Below are positions 41,633-52,069 of a stretch of DNA of 64,000 bases, one piece after another; position 1 is the stretch's first letter; every line of letters starts with the position of its first letter. Source of the stretch: Neomesorhizobium sp963726065 (GTDB lineage Bacteria > Pseudomonadota > Alphaproteobacteria > Rhizobiales > Rhizobiaceae); contig CAVSAU010000002.1 in NCBI GenBank assembly GCA_963726065.1, forward strand, positions 1 to 64,000, in the 5' to 3' direction. The notes beneath the pieces are model-generated. The model was not told the DNA's origin. It searched no databases and saw only the letters and a list, made by a program, of their open reading frames with translations. Both the position numbers and the translations under genes were made by a program.

Positions 41633-43651
41633 GTGCCGTTGCCCCCCTCGAACCTGCTCGCCGACGAGACGAGCCCGTATCTGCAGCAGCATCGCAACAA
41701 TCCGGTTCACTGGCGCCCCTGGTCGCCGGCGTCGCTTGCCGAGGCCCGCGAGCTCGACAAGCCTATCCTGCTCTCGGTCGGATATGCAGCCTGCCACTGG
41801 TGCCATGTCATGGCGCATGAAAGCTTCGAGGACGCCGGAATCGCCGCCCTCATGAACCGCCTGTATATCAATATCAAGGTCGATCGCGAGGAGCGGCCCG
41901 ATATCGACCAGATCTACATGGCTGCGCTGAACGCAACAGGCGAACAAGGCGGCTGGCCACTGACCATGTTTTTGACGCCGGACGCGAAACCCTTCTGGGG
42001 CGGCACATATTTCCCCAAAGAACCGAGATATGGACGTCCGGGCTTTGCCCAGGTGCTGGAAGCAATCAACCGCGCCTGGAATGAAAAGAAAGAAAGCATT
42101 AGCCAAAGCGCCGATGCCCTGACCAACCATGTCGGGGCGAGGCTCGCCGCATCCAGCCAACCCTCCCGCATCGAACCGGCCAGCCTCGCCGCTCTGGCCG
42201 ACAGTATTTTCGGCATGATCGACCGTGAAGAAGGCGGTTTGCGCGGCGCGCCCAAATTCCCCAATGCGCCGTTCATGGAGGCCCTCTGGCTGAACTGGCT
42301 GACCACCGGCAACGCCGCCCACCGGGACGCAGTGCTTTCCAGCCTTCGCCACATGCTTAACGGCGGCATCTACGATCACGTCGGCGGCGGGTTGAGTCGC
42401 TATTCGACGGACGCGTCCTGGTTGATTCCGCACTTCGAGAAGATGCTCTACGACAATGCCCAGCTGATCCGCATCTGCAACTGGGCCTATGCCGAAACCG
42501 GCGAAAAGTTGTTTCAGATCCGAATCGAAGAAACGATCGCCTGGCTTCTGCGCGAGATGTGCATCGACGGCGGCTTTGCCTCCAGCCTGGATGCCGACAG
42601 CGATGGCGAGGAAGGTCTTTTCTATACCTGGGACAGGGACGAGATCTCGGATGTTCTAGGCCCCGACAGCGAAGCCTTCCTTGCGGAATATTCGCTGTCG
42701 GCGCCCGAACACTGGGAAGGCAAACCCGTCCTGCATCGAAATCCTGCGGACGTCGCTACCAATGAAGCGCAGCTGCAAACTATGCGGGAAAAGCTTCTGG
42801 AAGCCCGCGCCAAGCGCGTCCGGCCAGGCAGGGACGACAAGATCCTCGCCGATTGGAATGGGCTGGCGATTTCAGCGATCGCCGAAGCCGGGAGGCAGTT
42901 CGGCCGTGCCGACTGGGTAGAATCCGCAGAATCAGCGTTCCGTTTCATTATTGAATCGAGCGACAAGAATGGGCGGCTAGCGCATTCAATCCTTGGATCG
43001 AGGCGTTCATTCCCAGGCCTGTCGAGCGACTACGCGGCCATGACCAATGCCGCTGTATCCTTGTTCGAGGCAACGGGAAAACCGGACTATGCCAAGTCGG
43101 CCGTCGCTTTCCTCGACATGCTCGACAAATGGTATCGTGACGACAACGGCACCGGTTATTTCCTGACGGCTTCGGATTGCCGGGACATCCCGGTGCGAAT
43201 CCGTGGCGATGTCGATGAAGCAACGCCGTCGGCGACCAGCCAGATCATCGCCGCCATGGCGCGAACGGCTGGCCTCTCGGGCAATTCCGACCTGCAGCAG
43301 CGGGTGTGGAAAGTCGCGGAGGCAGCTTTCGGACGCACGCTCGAGCAACATCACGGCCAAGCAGGTATATTCAACGCCTGCCTACTGATGTTGGCTCCCA
43401 TCAAATTGGTGATCGTTGAAGAGCCGGAAAATCCGGTACTTGCCCTGGTCGCCAAACGAACTCCCGATCCCCGCCGCGTCGATGTCGTGGTGCCGGTCGG
43501 AACCGGTGCGAGCGAAGTCAATCTTCCGGGCGGTGCACTTCCCGACACGACGAAGGCCGGTGCATGGTTGTGCACCGGCCTTGCCTGTCTGCCTGTCATT
43601 ACCGATCCGGACGGACTGGAGGGCGCATTGCGGCGGCAGCCATCCGCCTGA
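41633..43651 (+). CDS. DUF255 thioredoxin-domain protein (YyaL/SSP411 family)
   Basis: A 672-residue protein. The N-terminal thioredoxin-like domain begins NLLADETSPYLQQHRNNPVHWRPW and has CHWCHVMAHESFED, where the CxxC-like motif is C-H-W-C. A long alpha/alpha barrel follows, resembling cellobiose epimerase or glycosidase folds (for example GGLSRYSTDASWLIPHFEKMLYDNAQL). The family is found from bacteria to mammals (spermatogenesis-associated 20); its biochemical role is unclear. The GTG start at MPLPPSNLL matches the family start. It is divergent from mnmE and convergent with rho. Confidence 0.88.
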   Translation: MPLPPSNLLADETSPYLQQHRNNPVHWRPWSPASLAEARELDKPILLSVGYAACHWCHVMAHESFEDAGIAALMNRLYINIKVDREERPDIDQIYMAALNATGEQGGWPLTMFLTPDAKPFWGGTYFPKEPRYGRPGFAQVLEAINRAWNEKKESISQSADALTNHVGARLAASSQPSRIEPASLAALADSIFGMIDREEGGLRGAPKFPNAPFMEALWLNWLTTGNAAHRDAVLSSLRHMLNGGIYDHVGGGLSRYSTDASWLIPHFEKMLYDNAQLIRICNWAYAETGEKLFQIRIEETIAWLLREMCIDGGFASSLDADSDGEEGLFYTWDRDEISDVLGPDSEAFLAEYSLSAPEHWEGKPVLHRNPADVATNEAQLQTMREKLLEARAKRVRPGRDDKILADWNGLAISAIAEAGRQFGRADWVESAESAFRFIIESSDKNGRLAHSILGSRRSFPGLSSDYAAMTNAAVSLFEATGKPDYAKSAVAFLDMLDKWYRDDNGTGYFLTASDCRDIPVRIRGDVDEATPSATSQIIAAMARTAGLSGNSDLQQRVWKVAEAAFGRTLEQHHGQAGIFNACLLMLAPIKLVIVEEPENPVLALVAKRTPDPRRVDVVVPVGTGASEVNLPGGALPDTTKAGAWLCTGLACLPVITDPDGLEGALRRQPSA

Positions 43652-43657
43652 CGTTCC

Positions 43658-44923
<1,266 letters not shown>

Positions 44924-45079
44924 TGTGCGGACTCTGGATAGATATGGGAAAAAAATCGGCGATACGCGATGTACGCCGGACGCGGCCGAGGAAGGAAATA
45001 ATGTGGGGCGCGTGGGCGGGAGGGAGCTGTCTTTTATCGCCGCCACCGCCAAAGAGCAAGGCGGCATTTATAGGAGAGC

Positions 45080-45616
45080 TCAGAACGGCTTGACGATAAC
45101 CAGCACGACGATCGCGATCATCAGCAATGTAGGAACTTCATTCATGATGCGCCAGTGGCGGGCGGGTTTTTCATTGCGGTCTTCGGCGAACAGGCGAACC
45201 GCCCGCGAGAAATAGCCATGCACGGCCGACAAGCCGACCACCAGGCCGATCTTGGCATGCAGCCATCCGCCGGAGAATGCGAACCCCTTCCAGGCAAGCC
45301 ACAGGCCGAACACCCACGTTACGATCATCGCGGGGTTGATGATGGCGCGCAGCAGGCGCCGTTCCATTACCTTGAACGTTTCCGACTGAACGGAGCCTTT
45401 TTCCGCATCAGCGTGATAGACGAATAGGCGCGGCAGATAGAGCATGCCCGCCATCCAGGAGATTACCGCAATGACATGGATGGCTTTCGCCCAGGGATAA
45501 AACCCGTCCGGGTCCCAATAGAACAGCGCCGCGGCGCCTGCCACGAAAATGACGATCGCGGTTGCCGCCCGCTGCATCGCCTTGGCGCCGCTTGCCCGGT
45601 TGGCATCCGCCGTCAT
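45080..45616 (-). CDS. hemJ: Protoporphyrinogen oxidase HemJ
   Basis: A 178-residue membrane protein, the haem-pathway protoporphyrinogen IX oxidase of many alphaproteobacteria. It has four hydrophobic helices with the conserved WAKAIHVIAVISWMAGMLYLPRLFVYH (His in helix 1), KIGLVVGLSAVHGYF and NEVPTLLMIAIVVLVI. Its ATG overlaps the hemE stop as ATGA, so the two are translationally coupled. The start MTADANRASG is the first in frame after the overlap. Confidence 0.92.
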   Translation of the reverse strand: MTADANRASGAKAMQRAATAIVIFVAGAAALFYWDPDGFYPWAKAIHVIAVISWMAGMLYLPRLFVYHADAEKGSVQSETFKVMERRLLRAIINPAMIVTWVFGLWLAWKGFAFSGGWLHAKIGLVVGLSAVHGYFSRAVRLFAEDRNEKPARHWRIMNEVPTLLMIAIVVLVIVKPF

Positions 45617-46644
45617 CGCCTCGAACCCCTGACCTGCCGCAGCATCGCCTCGACATGTTCTATCGGCGCTTCCGGCGTGATGCCGTGGCCGAGATTGAAG
45701 ATCAGCGGGCCAGCTCCCAATGCGTCCAAGACACTCTCCACGCCCTCTTCCAGCGCCTTGCCGCCAGCGACCAGGCGCAGCGGGTCGAGATTGCCTTGCA
45801 CCGCTCCCTGACTTTGCAAGCGGGCAGCCTGGGTCAGCGGCACCGCCCAGTCCAGCCCGAGGCCCGTAACGCCGGTCTTTTCGCGATATGTGTCGTAGCG
45901 GCTTCCCGCCCCCTTGGGAAACCCGATGATCGGCACATCGGGATAGACGGCCCTCACCTGCCGCACGATCGTCGCAACCGGACGGACGCAGCACGCCTCG
46001 AACGACGCTTCGTCGAGCACCCCAGACCAGGAATCGAAGATCTGCACGACATCGGCGCCGGCTTCGATCTGTCTGATCAGATAGGCCGCGGAAAAGTTCG
46101 CGAGCAGATCGAGCAGCTTTTCCAGGCTTTCGGGATGGCGGAACGCAAACAGCCGCGCCGGCGCCTGGTCGGACGTGCCGTGGCCGGCGATCATGTAGGT
46201 CGCGACGGTCCAGGGCGCGCCGCAAAAGCCGATCAGCGTCGTCTCGGCCGGCAGTTCCTTGCGCAGCCGCCGAACCGTCTCGTAGACCGGTTCGAGATTC
46301 ACGTGAAACCTTTTGCCGTCGAGAGCCTCGATATCGCCGACGGAAACTGGCGTCATCAGCGGTCCTTTTCCCTCCTCGAAGCGGAGATCGCGGCCAAGCG
46401 CATGCGGCACCACGAGGATATCCGAAAACAGGATTGAGGCATCGAAACCGAAACGCCGGATCGGCTGCAACGTCACTTCGACGGCCAGATCGGGATTGTA
46501 GCAGAGGTCGAGGAAGCTGCCGGCGTTCCTGCGCACCTCCCGGTACTCCGGGAGATAGCGACCCGCCTGGCGCATCATCCAGACGGGCGGAGGAAAGACA
46601 CTCTCGCCCTTGAGGACATCCACCACCAGCCGCTTCATTGCCAT
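45613..46644 (-). CDS. hemE: Uroporphyrinogen decarboxylase
   Basis: A 343-residue HemE, which converts uroporphyrinogen III to coproporphyrinogen III in haem synthesis. Signatures: PPVWMMRQAGRYLPEYR (substrate-binding Arg residues), ILFSDILVVPHALG, GFCGAPWTVATYMI and NLGHGITPEAPIEHV. Its 5' end faces the probable origin of replication, which is the standard alphaproteobacterial position. It contains a degenerate parS-like sequence near 46295. Confidence 0.97.
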   Translation of the reverse strand: MAMKRLVVDVLKGESVFPPPVWMMRQAGRYLPEYREVRRNAGSFLDLCYNPDLAVEVTLQPIRRFGFDASILFSDILVVPHALGRDLRFEEGKGPLMTPVSVGDIEALDGKRFHVNLEPVYETVRRLRKELPAETTLIGFCGAPWTVATYMIAGHGTSDQAPARLFAFRHPESLEKLLDLLANFSAAYLIRQIEAGADVVQIFDSWSGVLDEASFEACCVRPVATIVRQVRAVYPDVPIIGFPKGAGSRYDTYREKTGVTGLGLDWAVPLTQAARLQSQGAVQGNLDPLRLVAGGKALEEGVESVLDALGAGPLIFNLGHGITPEAPIEHVEAMLRQVRGSRR

Positions 46645-47044
46645 ATCGCCTCGGTTCCCCGTCGGGTGAACTAAATAAAATATCTATAGAGAAAGAGATT
46701 TCTGATTTTAAGAGTTTGTTGGAATCGGGAGTTACGAGTTTCGCACAGCGGCCGCCAAAACCCGATCATGCCAAATGACGCACGGTATTTTCCTCTGATA
46801 TGTTGATTCCGGGGACAAGGCGATTTTCGCTTTTTGAATCAGGTAATTGGAAAGTTCATTCGAGCAAGCGCGAACGCGTCGCCCTGTGACTGAAAATCGA
46901 TCCTCTCATTGTTCTCCACAGTGCCGTTTCAAACTTCATGCCGGGCCGAATTGTGGACAAAACCCGTTCTGATACAGTCGCGGCCGCGGCCGGGCCAAAA
47001 CGCTGCCCGTTTTCCACACTTTGCCACAGCCAGGACCAAACGGT
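46645..47044. other. Probable chromosomal replication origin (oriC)
   Basis: A 400-base non-coding stretch between hemE and the PEP-synthase regulator, the place of oriC in Caulobacter and rhizobia. It has an AT-rich part at 46665-46720 (possible unwinding element) and DnaA-box-like 9-mers: TTCTCCACA 46912-46920, TTGTCCACA on the minus strand 46952-46960, TTTTCCACA 47010-47018 and TTTGCCACA 47020-47028. Three GANTC methylation sites (46722, 46805, 46836) lie in between. parAB-parS lies within 10 kb. No gene is seen. Confidence 0.8.
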
Positions 47045-47866
47045 GTGAACAAACCCCAGAGCTTCTTCCATCTGCACCTGATTTCGGACGCGACCGGCGA
47101 GACCTTGCTGGCCGCCGGTCGCGCCGCGTCGGCGCAATACAAGGATGCGCGGGCCATAGAGCATATCTATCCGCTGATCCGCACCGAGAAGCAGCTGATG
47201 AAGGTGTTTGACGATATCGACCAGGAGCCTGGCATCATTCTTTATACGGTGGTCGACCAGAAGCTCGCCCATATGATCGATGAGCGTAGCGCGGCGATGG
47301 GACTGCCCTGCGTTTCTGTGCTCGAGCCGGTGCTGACGGTGTTCCAGTCTTACCTCGGTACGCCGGCGGGCCGCCGCGTCGGCGCCCAGCATGTGCTCGA
47401 CGCGGAATACTTCCGCCGCATCGACGCGCTGAATTTCACCATGGAGCATGACGATGGCCAGTTGCCGGCCGACATCGATGACGCAGACATTATCCTGATC
47501 GGCATTTCAAGGACGTCGAAGACCCCGACCAGCATCTATCTCGCCAATCGCGGCATCAAGACCGCCAACATTCCGATCGTGCTCGGCGTGCCGATGCCGG
47601 AAAGCCTGGCCGCGGCGACCAAGCCGCTGATTGTCGGACTTGTCGCTTCGGCGGAGCGCATTTCGCATGTCCGCCAGAACCGTCTTCTCGGCTCCACCGC
47701 CGGATACGACTCGCAAAGCTACATCGACCGCGCCAACATCACCGAGGAACTGACCTATGCCCGACAGATATGCACGCGTCACGGCTGGCCAATGATCGAT
47801 GTCAGCCGCCGCTCGATCGAGGAGACGGCGGCGGCAATCGTTGCGCTGCGCGGCAAGGCGCGATAA
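47045..47866 (+). CDS. Pyruvate, phosphate/water dikinase regulatory protein (DUF299)
   Basis: A 273-residue bifunctional Ser/Thr kinase and phosphorylase that switches PEP synthase or pyruvate phosphate dikinase off and on. The P-loop-like motif is IGISRTSKTPTSIYLANRG near residue 150; the start FHLHLISDATGETL and RQNRLLGSTAGYDSQSYID are also typical. GTG start with AGGA upstream; an in-frame TTG eight codons earlier overlaps a DnaA-like box. Its position beside hemE/oriC is conserved. maf follows after 26 bases. Confidence 0.93.
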   Translation: MNKPQSFFHLHLISDATGETLLAAGRAASAQYKDARAIEHIYPLIRTEKQLMKVFDDIDQEPGIILYTVVDQKLAHMIDERSAAMGLPCVSVLEPVLTVFQSYLGTPAGRRVGAQHVLDAEYFRRIDALNFTMEHDDGQLPADIDDADIILIGISRTSKTPTSIYLANRGIKTANIPIVLGVPMPESLAAATKPLIVGLVASAERISHVRQNRLLGSTAGYDSQSYIDRANITEELTYARQICTRHGWPMIDVSRRSIEETAAAIVALRGKAR

Positions 47867-47892
47867 TCCGCCGGCATACTGGGACCGACAGA

Positions 47893-48492
47893 ATGACAGA
47901 ACGAATCATCCTTGCCTCCGGCAGCCCTTTCCGCAAAAAGCTTCTCGAAAATGCCGGCATCGCTTTTACCGCCGTCCCGGCTTCGATCGACGAACGCGCG
48001 GTCGAAGCGACGCTCGAAGGAAGTGGCGCGACACCCGAGGATGTGGCGCTGGTGCTGGCCGAAGCCAAGGCGCTGGATGTCAGCGAGAAGTATCCCGGTG
48101 CGCTGGTCATCGGCTCCGACCAGACGCTTTCGCTGGGCGATGACGTTTTCCATAAACCGGCCGACATGGAAGCGGCGCGCCGCCATCTCTTGAAACTGTC
48201 GGGCAGGACTCATCATCTGAACAGCGCGGTCGTGCTGGTGCGCGACGGTGAAACCCTGTGGCGCCATGTCGGTATCGCACGCCTGACGATGCGTGTGCTC
48301 GATCCCGGCTTCATCGGCCACCACCTGTCGCGTGTCGGCGCCAAGGCGCTGTCCAGTGTCGGCGCCTACCAGATCGAAGGCGAAGGCATTCAGTTGTTCG
48401 GCAAGATAGACGGCGATTATTTCACCATCGTCGGACTGCCCATGCTTCCCCTGCTGGCGGCGCTTCGTGAACGCGGAGCCATCGATGGCTGA
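47893..48492 (+). CDS. maf: Maf-family nucleotide pyrophosphatase
   Basis: A 199-residue Maf protein. Maf proteins hydrolyse non-canonical or modified nucleoside triphosphates and have been linked to division control. It has LASGSPFRKKLLENAGI at the start, VIGSDQTLSL (catalytic Asp) and GAYQIEGEGIQLFGKIDGDYFTIVGLPMLPLL. The subfamily (m7GTP, dTTP or UTP type) is not assigned. The stop overlaps aroE by eight bases, so this is an operon with aroE and coaE. Confidence 0.93.
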   Translation: MTERIILASGSPFRKKLLENAGIAFTAVPASIDERAVEATLEGSGATPEDVALVLAEAKALDVSEKYPGALVIGSDQTLSLGDDVFHKPADMEAARRHLLKLSGRTHHLNSAVVLVRDGETLWRHVGIARLTMRVLDPGFIGHHLSRVGAKALSSVGAYQIEGEGIQLFGKIDGDYFTIVGLPMLPLLAALRERGAIDG

Positions 48493-49327
48493 AGGCGGGA
48501 GGAAGGCTTTTGTCTGCGGGCACCCGATAGCGCATTCGCGCTCGCCGTTGATTCATAATCATTGGCTGCGGACGTTCGGGACCGACGGCTCGTATGAGGC
48601 GCTCGATATCGCGCCAGCCGATTTTGTGTGGTTCGCGTCCGATTTTCCCAACCATGGTTTTGTCGGCGGCAACGTCACCATCCCCCACAAGGAGACGGCA
48701 TATGCATCGGTCTCCCGCCGTGATGAGGCAGCCGAGCTTATCGGCGCGGTCAATACGCTCTGGCTGGAAGATGGCGTGATCCATGGCGGCAATACGGACG
48801 CCTATGGTTTTGCCGCCAATCTCGACGAACAATTTCCGGGCTGGGAGAAAAGCCGGCGGGCGGTGGTTCTGGGCGCCGGCGGCGCGGCGCGCGCGGTGAT
48901 CTTCGCCTTGCAACAGCGCGGTTTCAGGGAAATCCGCATCGTCAACAGGACGGTCGAACGCGCTATGGAGCTTTCCCACCGGTTCCGGGACGTCGCCACC
49001 GGGCACTCCTGGAAAGCCCTCCCCGATTTGCTTGGCGATGCCGATTTTCTCGTCAACACGACATCGCTCGGCATGCATGGCGAAATCGGGGAGGTTCCCG
49101 ATCTCGGCCGGCTGCCGGAGAACGCTGTCGTCACCGACATCGTCTACGTTCCGTTGCAGACGCCCCTGCTCGCCGCTGCGGCCGAGCACGGCCTGAAAAC
49201 CGTCGACGGTCTTGGCATGCTGCTGCATCAAGCGGTGCCGGGGTTCGAACGCTGGTTCGGGTTCAGGCCCGCTGTCAGCCCCGAATTACGGGCGCTTATC
49301 CTGGCCGATATCAGGGTGACGTCGTGA
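48485..49327 (+). CDS. aroE: Shikimate dehydrogenase
   Basis: A 280-residue AroE reducing 3-dehydroshikimate with NADPH. Substrate motif SRSPLIHNHWL, catalytic Lys in GNVTIPHKETAY, NADP loop VLGAGGAARAVIFAL with NRTVER, and late GLGMLLHQAVPGFERWFG. ATG preferred; an in-frame GTG six codons earlier also lies within the end of maf. Its end overlaps coaE as GTGA. Confidence 0.95.
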   Translation: MAEGGRKAFVCGHPIAHSRSPLIHNHWLRTFGTDGSYEALDIAPADFVWFASDFPNHGFVGGNVTIPHKETAYASVSRRDEAAELIGAVNTLWLEDGVIHGGNTDAYGFAANLDEQFPGWEKSRRAVVLGAGGAARAVIFALQQRGFREIRIVNRTVERAMELSHRFRDVATGHSWKALPDLLGDADFLVNTTSLGMHGEIGEVPDLGRLPENAVVTDIVYVPLQTPLLAAAAEHGLKTVDGLGMLLHQAVPGFERWFGFRPAVSPELRALILADIRVTS

Positions 49328-49914
49328 TCATCCTCGGGCTGACCGGTTCCATCGGCATGGGAAAGTCGACGACGGCAAAAATGTTCGCCGAGGCCGGCAT
49401 TCCCGTCCACGATTCCGACGAGGCGGTGCATCGGCTTTATGCGGGGCCTGCGGCGGCGCTGGTCGAAGCCGAGTTTCCCGGCACGACCGCAAACGGTGCG
49501 GTCGACCGCGTGAAACTGTCTCGCGCAGTGGTGGGAAACACTGCCGCGATGAAAACCCTGGAGCGGATCGTGCATCCGCTGGTGCGCGCCGATGCCGCTG
49601 CTTTTGTGGAGGACAACCGCCGCAAGGGCGCGCGGCTGATCGTGCTGGACATCCCACTGCTTTTCGAAACCGGCGGCAGGGACCGCGTCGACAAGGTGGC
49701 TGTAGTGACCGCGCCGGCGGATGTCCAGCGCGAACGCGTTCTCGCCCGGCCGGGCATGACCGCCGAAAAATTCGAGGCGATCCTGGCAAAGCAGATGTCC
49801 GACGCGGAAAAGCGCCGCCGCGCGGATTTCATCGTCGATACCGGCGGCGGAATGGAAGCGGCGCGGCAGGATGTGCGCGGCATCATCGACGCGCTGGCGC
49901 CGAAAGCCGGGTAA
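49324..49914 (+). CDS. coaE: Dephospho-CoA kinase
   Basis: A 196-residue CoaE phosphorylating the 3'-OH of dephospho-CoA, the last step of CoA synthesis. P-loop GLTGSIGMGKSTTAKMF, then HDSDEAVHRLY, VLDIPLLFETGGRD and the Lid segment RPGMTAEKFEAILAKQMSDAEKRRRADF are all as expected. The GTG start overlaps the aroE stop (GTGA). dnaQ follows. Confidence 0.95.
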   Translation: MIILGLTGSIGMGKSTTAKMFAEAGIPVHDSDEAVHRLYAGPAAALVEAEFPGTTANGAVDRVKLSRAVVGNTAAMKTLERIVHPLVRADAAAFVEDNRRKGARLIVLDIPLLFETGGRDRVDKVAVVTAPADVQRERVLARPGMTAEKFEAILAKQMSDAEKRRRADFIVDTGGGMEAARQDVRGIIDALAPKAG

Positions 49915-49979
49915 AACACGTCCCCCGCATTGCCGCGGCTTTGCTTAAATGTGCAGAATCGCCCGGACGGAGTGATTCG

Positions 49980-50693
49980 ATGCGGGAAATCATCTTTGAT
50001 ACGGAAACGACGGGGCTCGACGCCCGCGACGACCGCATCATCGAAATCGGCGGCGTCGAACTGGTCAACAGGTTTCCGACTGGCCGCGCCTTTCATGAAT
50101 ACATCAATCCGGAGGGCCGCAAGGTTCATGCCGAGGCGCTGGCCGTCCACGGCATCAGCGACGCCGAGCTGGTCGGCAAGCCGACTTTCGGCCAGATCTC
50201 CGCGGAGTTTCTGGAATTCATCGACGGCGCGCGGCTGGTCGCGCACAATGCGAGCTTCGACATCGCCTTCGTGAACGCGGAGTTCGCCCGCCTCGGAATT
50301 CCGTCGGTCGAGCCGGGCCTTGTCGTCGATACGCTGATGCTGGCGCGCCGCAAGCATCCGATGGGCCCGAATTCGCTCGATGCGCTTTGCCGGCGCTACG
50401 GTATCGACAACAGCCGCCGAACCAAGCACGGGGCCCTGCTGGACTCCGAACTTCTCGCTGAAGTCTATATCGAACTGGTCGGCGGCAAGCAGGCTGCGCT
50501 TGGCCTGGAGATCGTTGTCGAGCAGGCCCCCGGCAAGGTTCAGGTCGAAGGGATTGCCGTCGTCATCGAAGCGCGCCCACGCCCGCTGGCGCAACGGCTA
50601 TCCGACGAAGAACTCGCCGCGCATGCCGGCATGATCGCCGGTATTGGCGAAAAGGCCATCTGGAACCGCATCGGCTCCGACAGCGCGTCGTAA
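49980..50693 (+). CDS. dnaQ: DNA polymerase III epsilon subunit
   Basis: A 237-residue proofreading 3'-5' exonuclease of the replicative polymerase. Exo motifs: IFDTETTGL (I), LVAHNASFDIAFVNAEF (II) and KHGALLDSELLAEVYIEL (III, DnaQ type with His). The C-terminal part (about 185-237) is the segment that contacts the alpha subunit. The start MREIIFDTETTG matches homologues; 13 extra upstream codons are not needed. It is last of maf-aroE-coaE-dnaQ. Confidence 0.95.
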   Translation: MREIIFDTETTGLDARDDRIIEIGGVELVNRFPTGRAFHEYINPEGRKVHAEALAVHGISDAELVGKPTFGQISAEFLEFIDGARLVAHNASFDIAFVNAEFARLGIPSVEPGLVVDTLMLARRKHPMGPNSLDALCRRYGIDNSRRTKHGALLDSELLAEVYIELVGGKQAALGLEIVVEQAPGKVQVEGIAVVIEARPRPLAQRLSDEELAAHAGMIAGIGEKAIWNRIGSDSAS

Positions 50694-50710
50694 TTCTCAC
50701 GTTTAAACTG

Positions 50711-50734
50711 AAAACCCGGCCGAAGCCGGGCTTT
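50711..50734. terminator. Bidirectional terminator between dnaQ and secB
   Basis: A 6-bp GC stem CCCGGC/GCCGGG with loop CGAA, flanked by AAAA on the left and CTTT on the right. It lies between two convergent genes and can serve both. Confidence 0.65.
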
Positions 50735-50760
50735 GAGCCATCACCACATCCGCGGCTAAA

Positions 50761-51258
50761 TCAGCTGACCTGGACCTTGGACTTGGCCTGGTCTTCGGCG
50801 ATTTTCTGCTGGAACATCTGCGCGAAATCGATCGGATCGAGCATCAGCGGCGGGAAGCCGCCGTTGCGGGTCGCGTCAGCGATAATCTGGCGGGCAAATG
50901 GGAAAAGCAGGCGCGGGCATTCGATGAACAGCACCGGAAGCATGTGCTCCTGCGGAAAACCTTCGATGCGGAAGACGCCGCCATAGACGAGTTCCACGTT
51001 GAAGAGCACGTCCTTGTCAAAGGCAGCCTTGGCGTTCAGCGTCAGGTTGACGTCGAACTCCTTGTCCGAAAGCGGGTTGGCGTTGACATTGACGTTGATG
51101 CTGATGGCAGGCGCCTGTTCGCGGCCGCGCAGCGAATTGGGCGCGCCGGGGCTTTCGAACGACAGGTCCTTCACGTATTGCGCAAGGACATTCAGTGTCG
51201 GCTGCGCACCATTGCCGGATTTCGCGGCACCTGCGGGTGCGGATTCTTTTGTGGCCAT
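50761..51258 (-). CDS. secB: Protein-export chaperone SecB
   Basis: A 165-residue tetrameric chaperone that keeps preproteins unfolded and hands them to SecA. It has the family core LNVLAQYVKDLSFESPGAPN, VELVYGGVFRIEG and FPFARQIIADATRNGGFPPLMLDPIDFAQMF. An Ala/Gly-rich N-terminus of about 20 residues precedes it. The start MATKES is preferred; an upstream in-frame start adds six residues. secB beside dnaQ is standard in rhizobia. Confidence 0.96.
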   Translation of the reverse strand: MATKESAPAGAAKSGNGAQPTLNVLAQYVKDLSFESPGAPNSLRGREQAPAISINVNVNANPLSDKEFDVNLTLNAKAAFDKDVLFNVELVYGGVFRIEGFPQEHMLPVLFIECPRLLFPFARQIIADATRNGGFPPLMLDPIDFAQMFQQKIAEDQAKSKVQVS

Positions 51259-51372
51259 AAGCCGGGATCCTCTCATTCAGCCGTCGAACGGCGCATAAAA
51301 CGCGCGTTGGCTAGCATGGTGGGCAGGCTGTGACAAGTTTCGCAAGCCGGGATTTCGGTCTGCCGGGGCGTT

Positions 51373-51870
51373 CTAAGGCTCGTCCCTGTCGAGGCGGCGC
51401 CACGGAGAGGTCTTGTCGCCTTCCTTGGAGTATTCGTCGGCGTCGAGATCGATCGTCTTGCGGCCCGAACGATCGCCGCCTTGCTGGTTCCAGCGCGCGG
51501 CGCCGAAACCGCCGCCCACCACGGTTATGCGGTCGCGGACGAGATACCAGCCGAAATCGCGAATCGGCGGAATGAAGAGCAGGATACCCAGAATATCGGT
51601 GACGAAGCCGGGAATCACCAGAAGGATGCCGGCCAGCAGGATCATCATGCCATGGGCAAGTTCGCGGCCGGGGTCGCGGCCCGACTCGAGCTGCTGCCTG
51701 ATCCTGGTCAGGATGCCGAATCCCTGGATGCGGACCAGGATTCCGCCCGCCATGGCGCTCAGGATCACCAGCCCGATGGTCGGCAACACGCCGATCTGGC
51801 TGCCGACGAGGACAAAAACGGCGATTTCGATGAGCGGAAGCGCCAAAAGAATGAGCGAAAGGGGAAACAA
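51373..51870 (-). CDS. fxsA: FxsA-family membrane protein
   Basis: A 165-residue inner-membrane protein. In E. coli, overproduced FxsA sequesters a phage exclusion factor (suppresses F exclusion of T7). Hydrophobic segments lie at about 3-25, 27-45 and 72-97, with the family motif GSQIGVLPTIGLVILSAMAGGILVRIQG. The C-terminal third is a hydrophilic cytoplasmic tail, Asp/Lys-rich. It is divergent from the Tim44-like gene, as in many rhizobia. Confidence 0.9.
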   Translation of the reverse strand: MFPLSLILLALPLIEIAVFVLVGSQIGVLPTIGLVILSAMAGGILVRIQGFGILTRIRQQLESGRDPGRELAHGMMILLAGILLVIPGFVTDILGILLFIPPIRDFGWYLVRDRITVVGGGFGAARWNQQGGDRSGRKTIDLDADEYSKEGDKTSPWRRLDRDEP

Positions 51871-52069
51871 TGTCCGGTTTTCTTCGTAATCAGGAGGTAT
51901 TTTCAGGCATCTACCATGTGCGACGGCACATTAAATAGGTACGCATGCCTTTGATTTGAATGATCGCGTTATGCGTTCTATATGCATTGGTTGAGAATTG
52001 TGCGATGCGGACGCTGATTGGCGTCGCGGCCTGCGCAGCGACGTACAAAAGGATCGATTGGCGGAAGAC

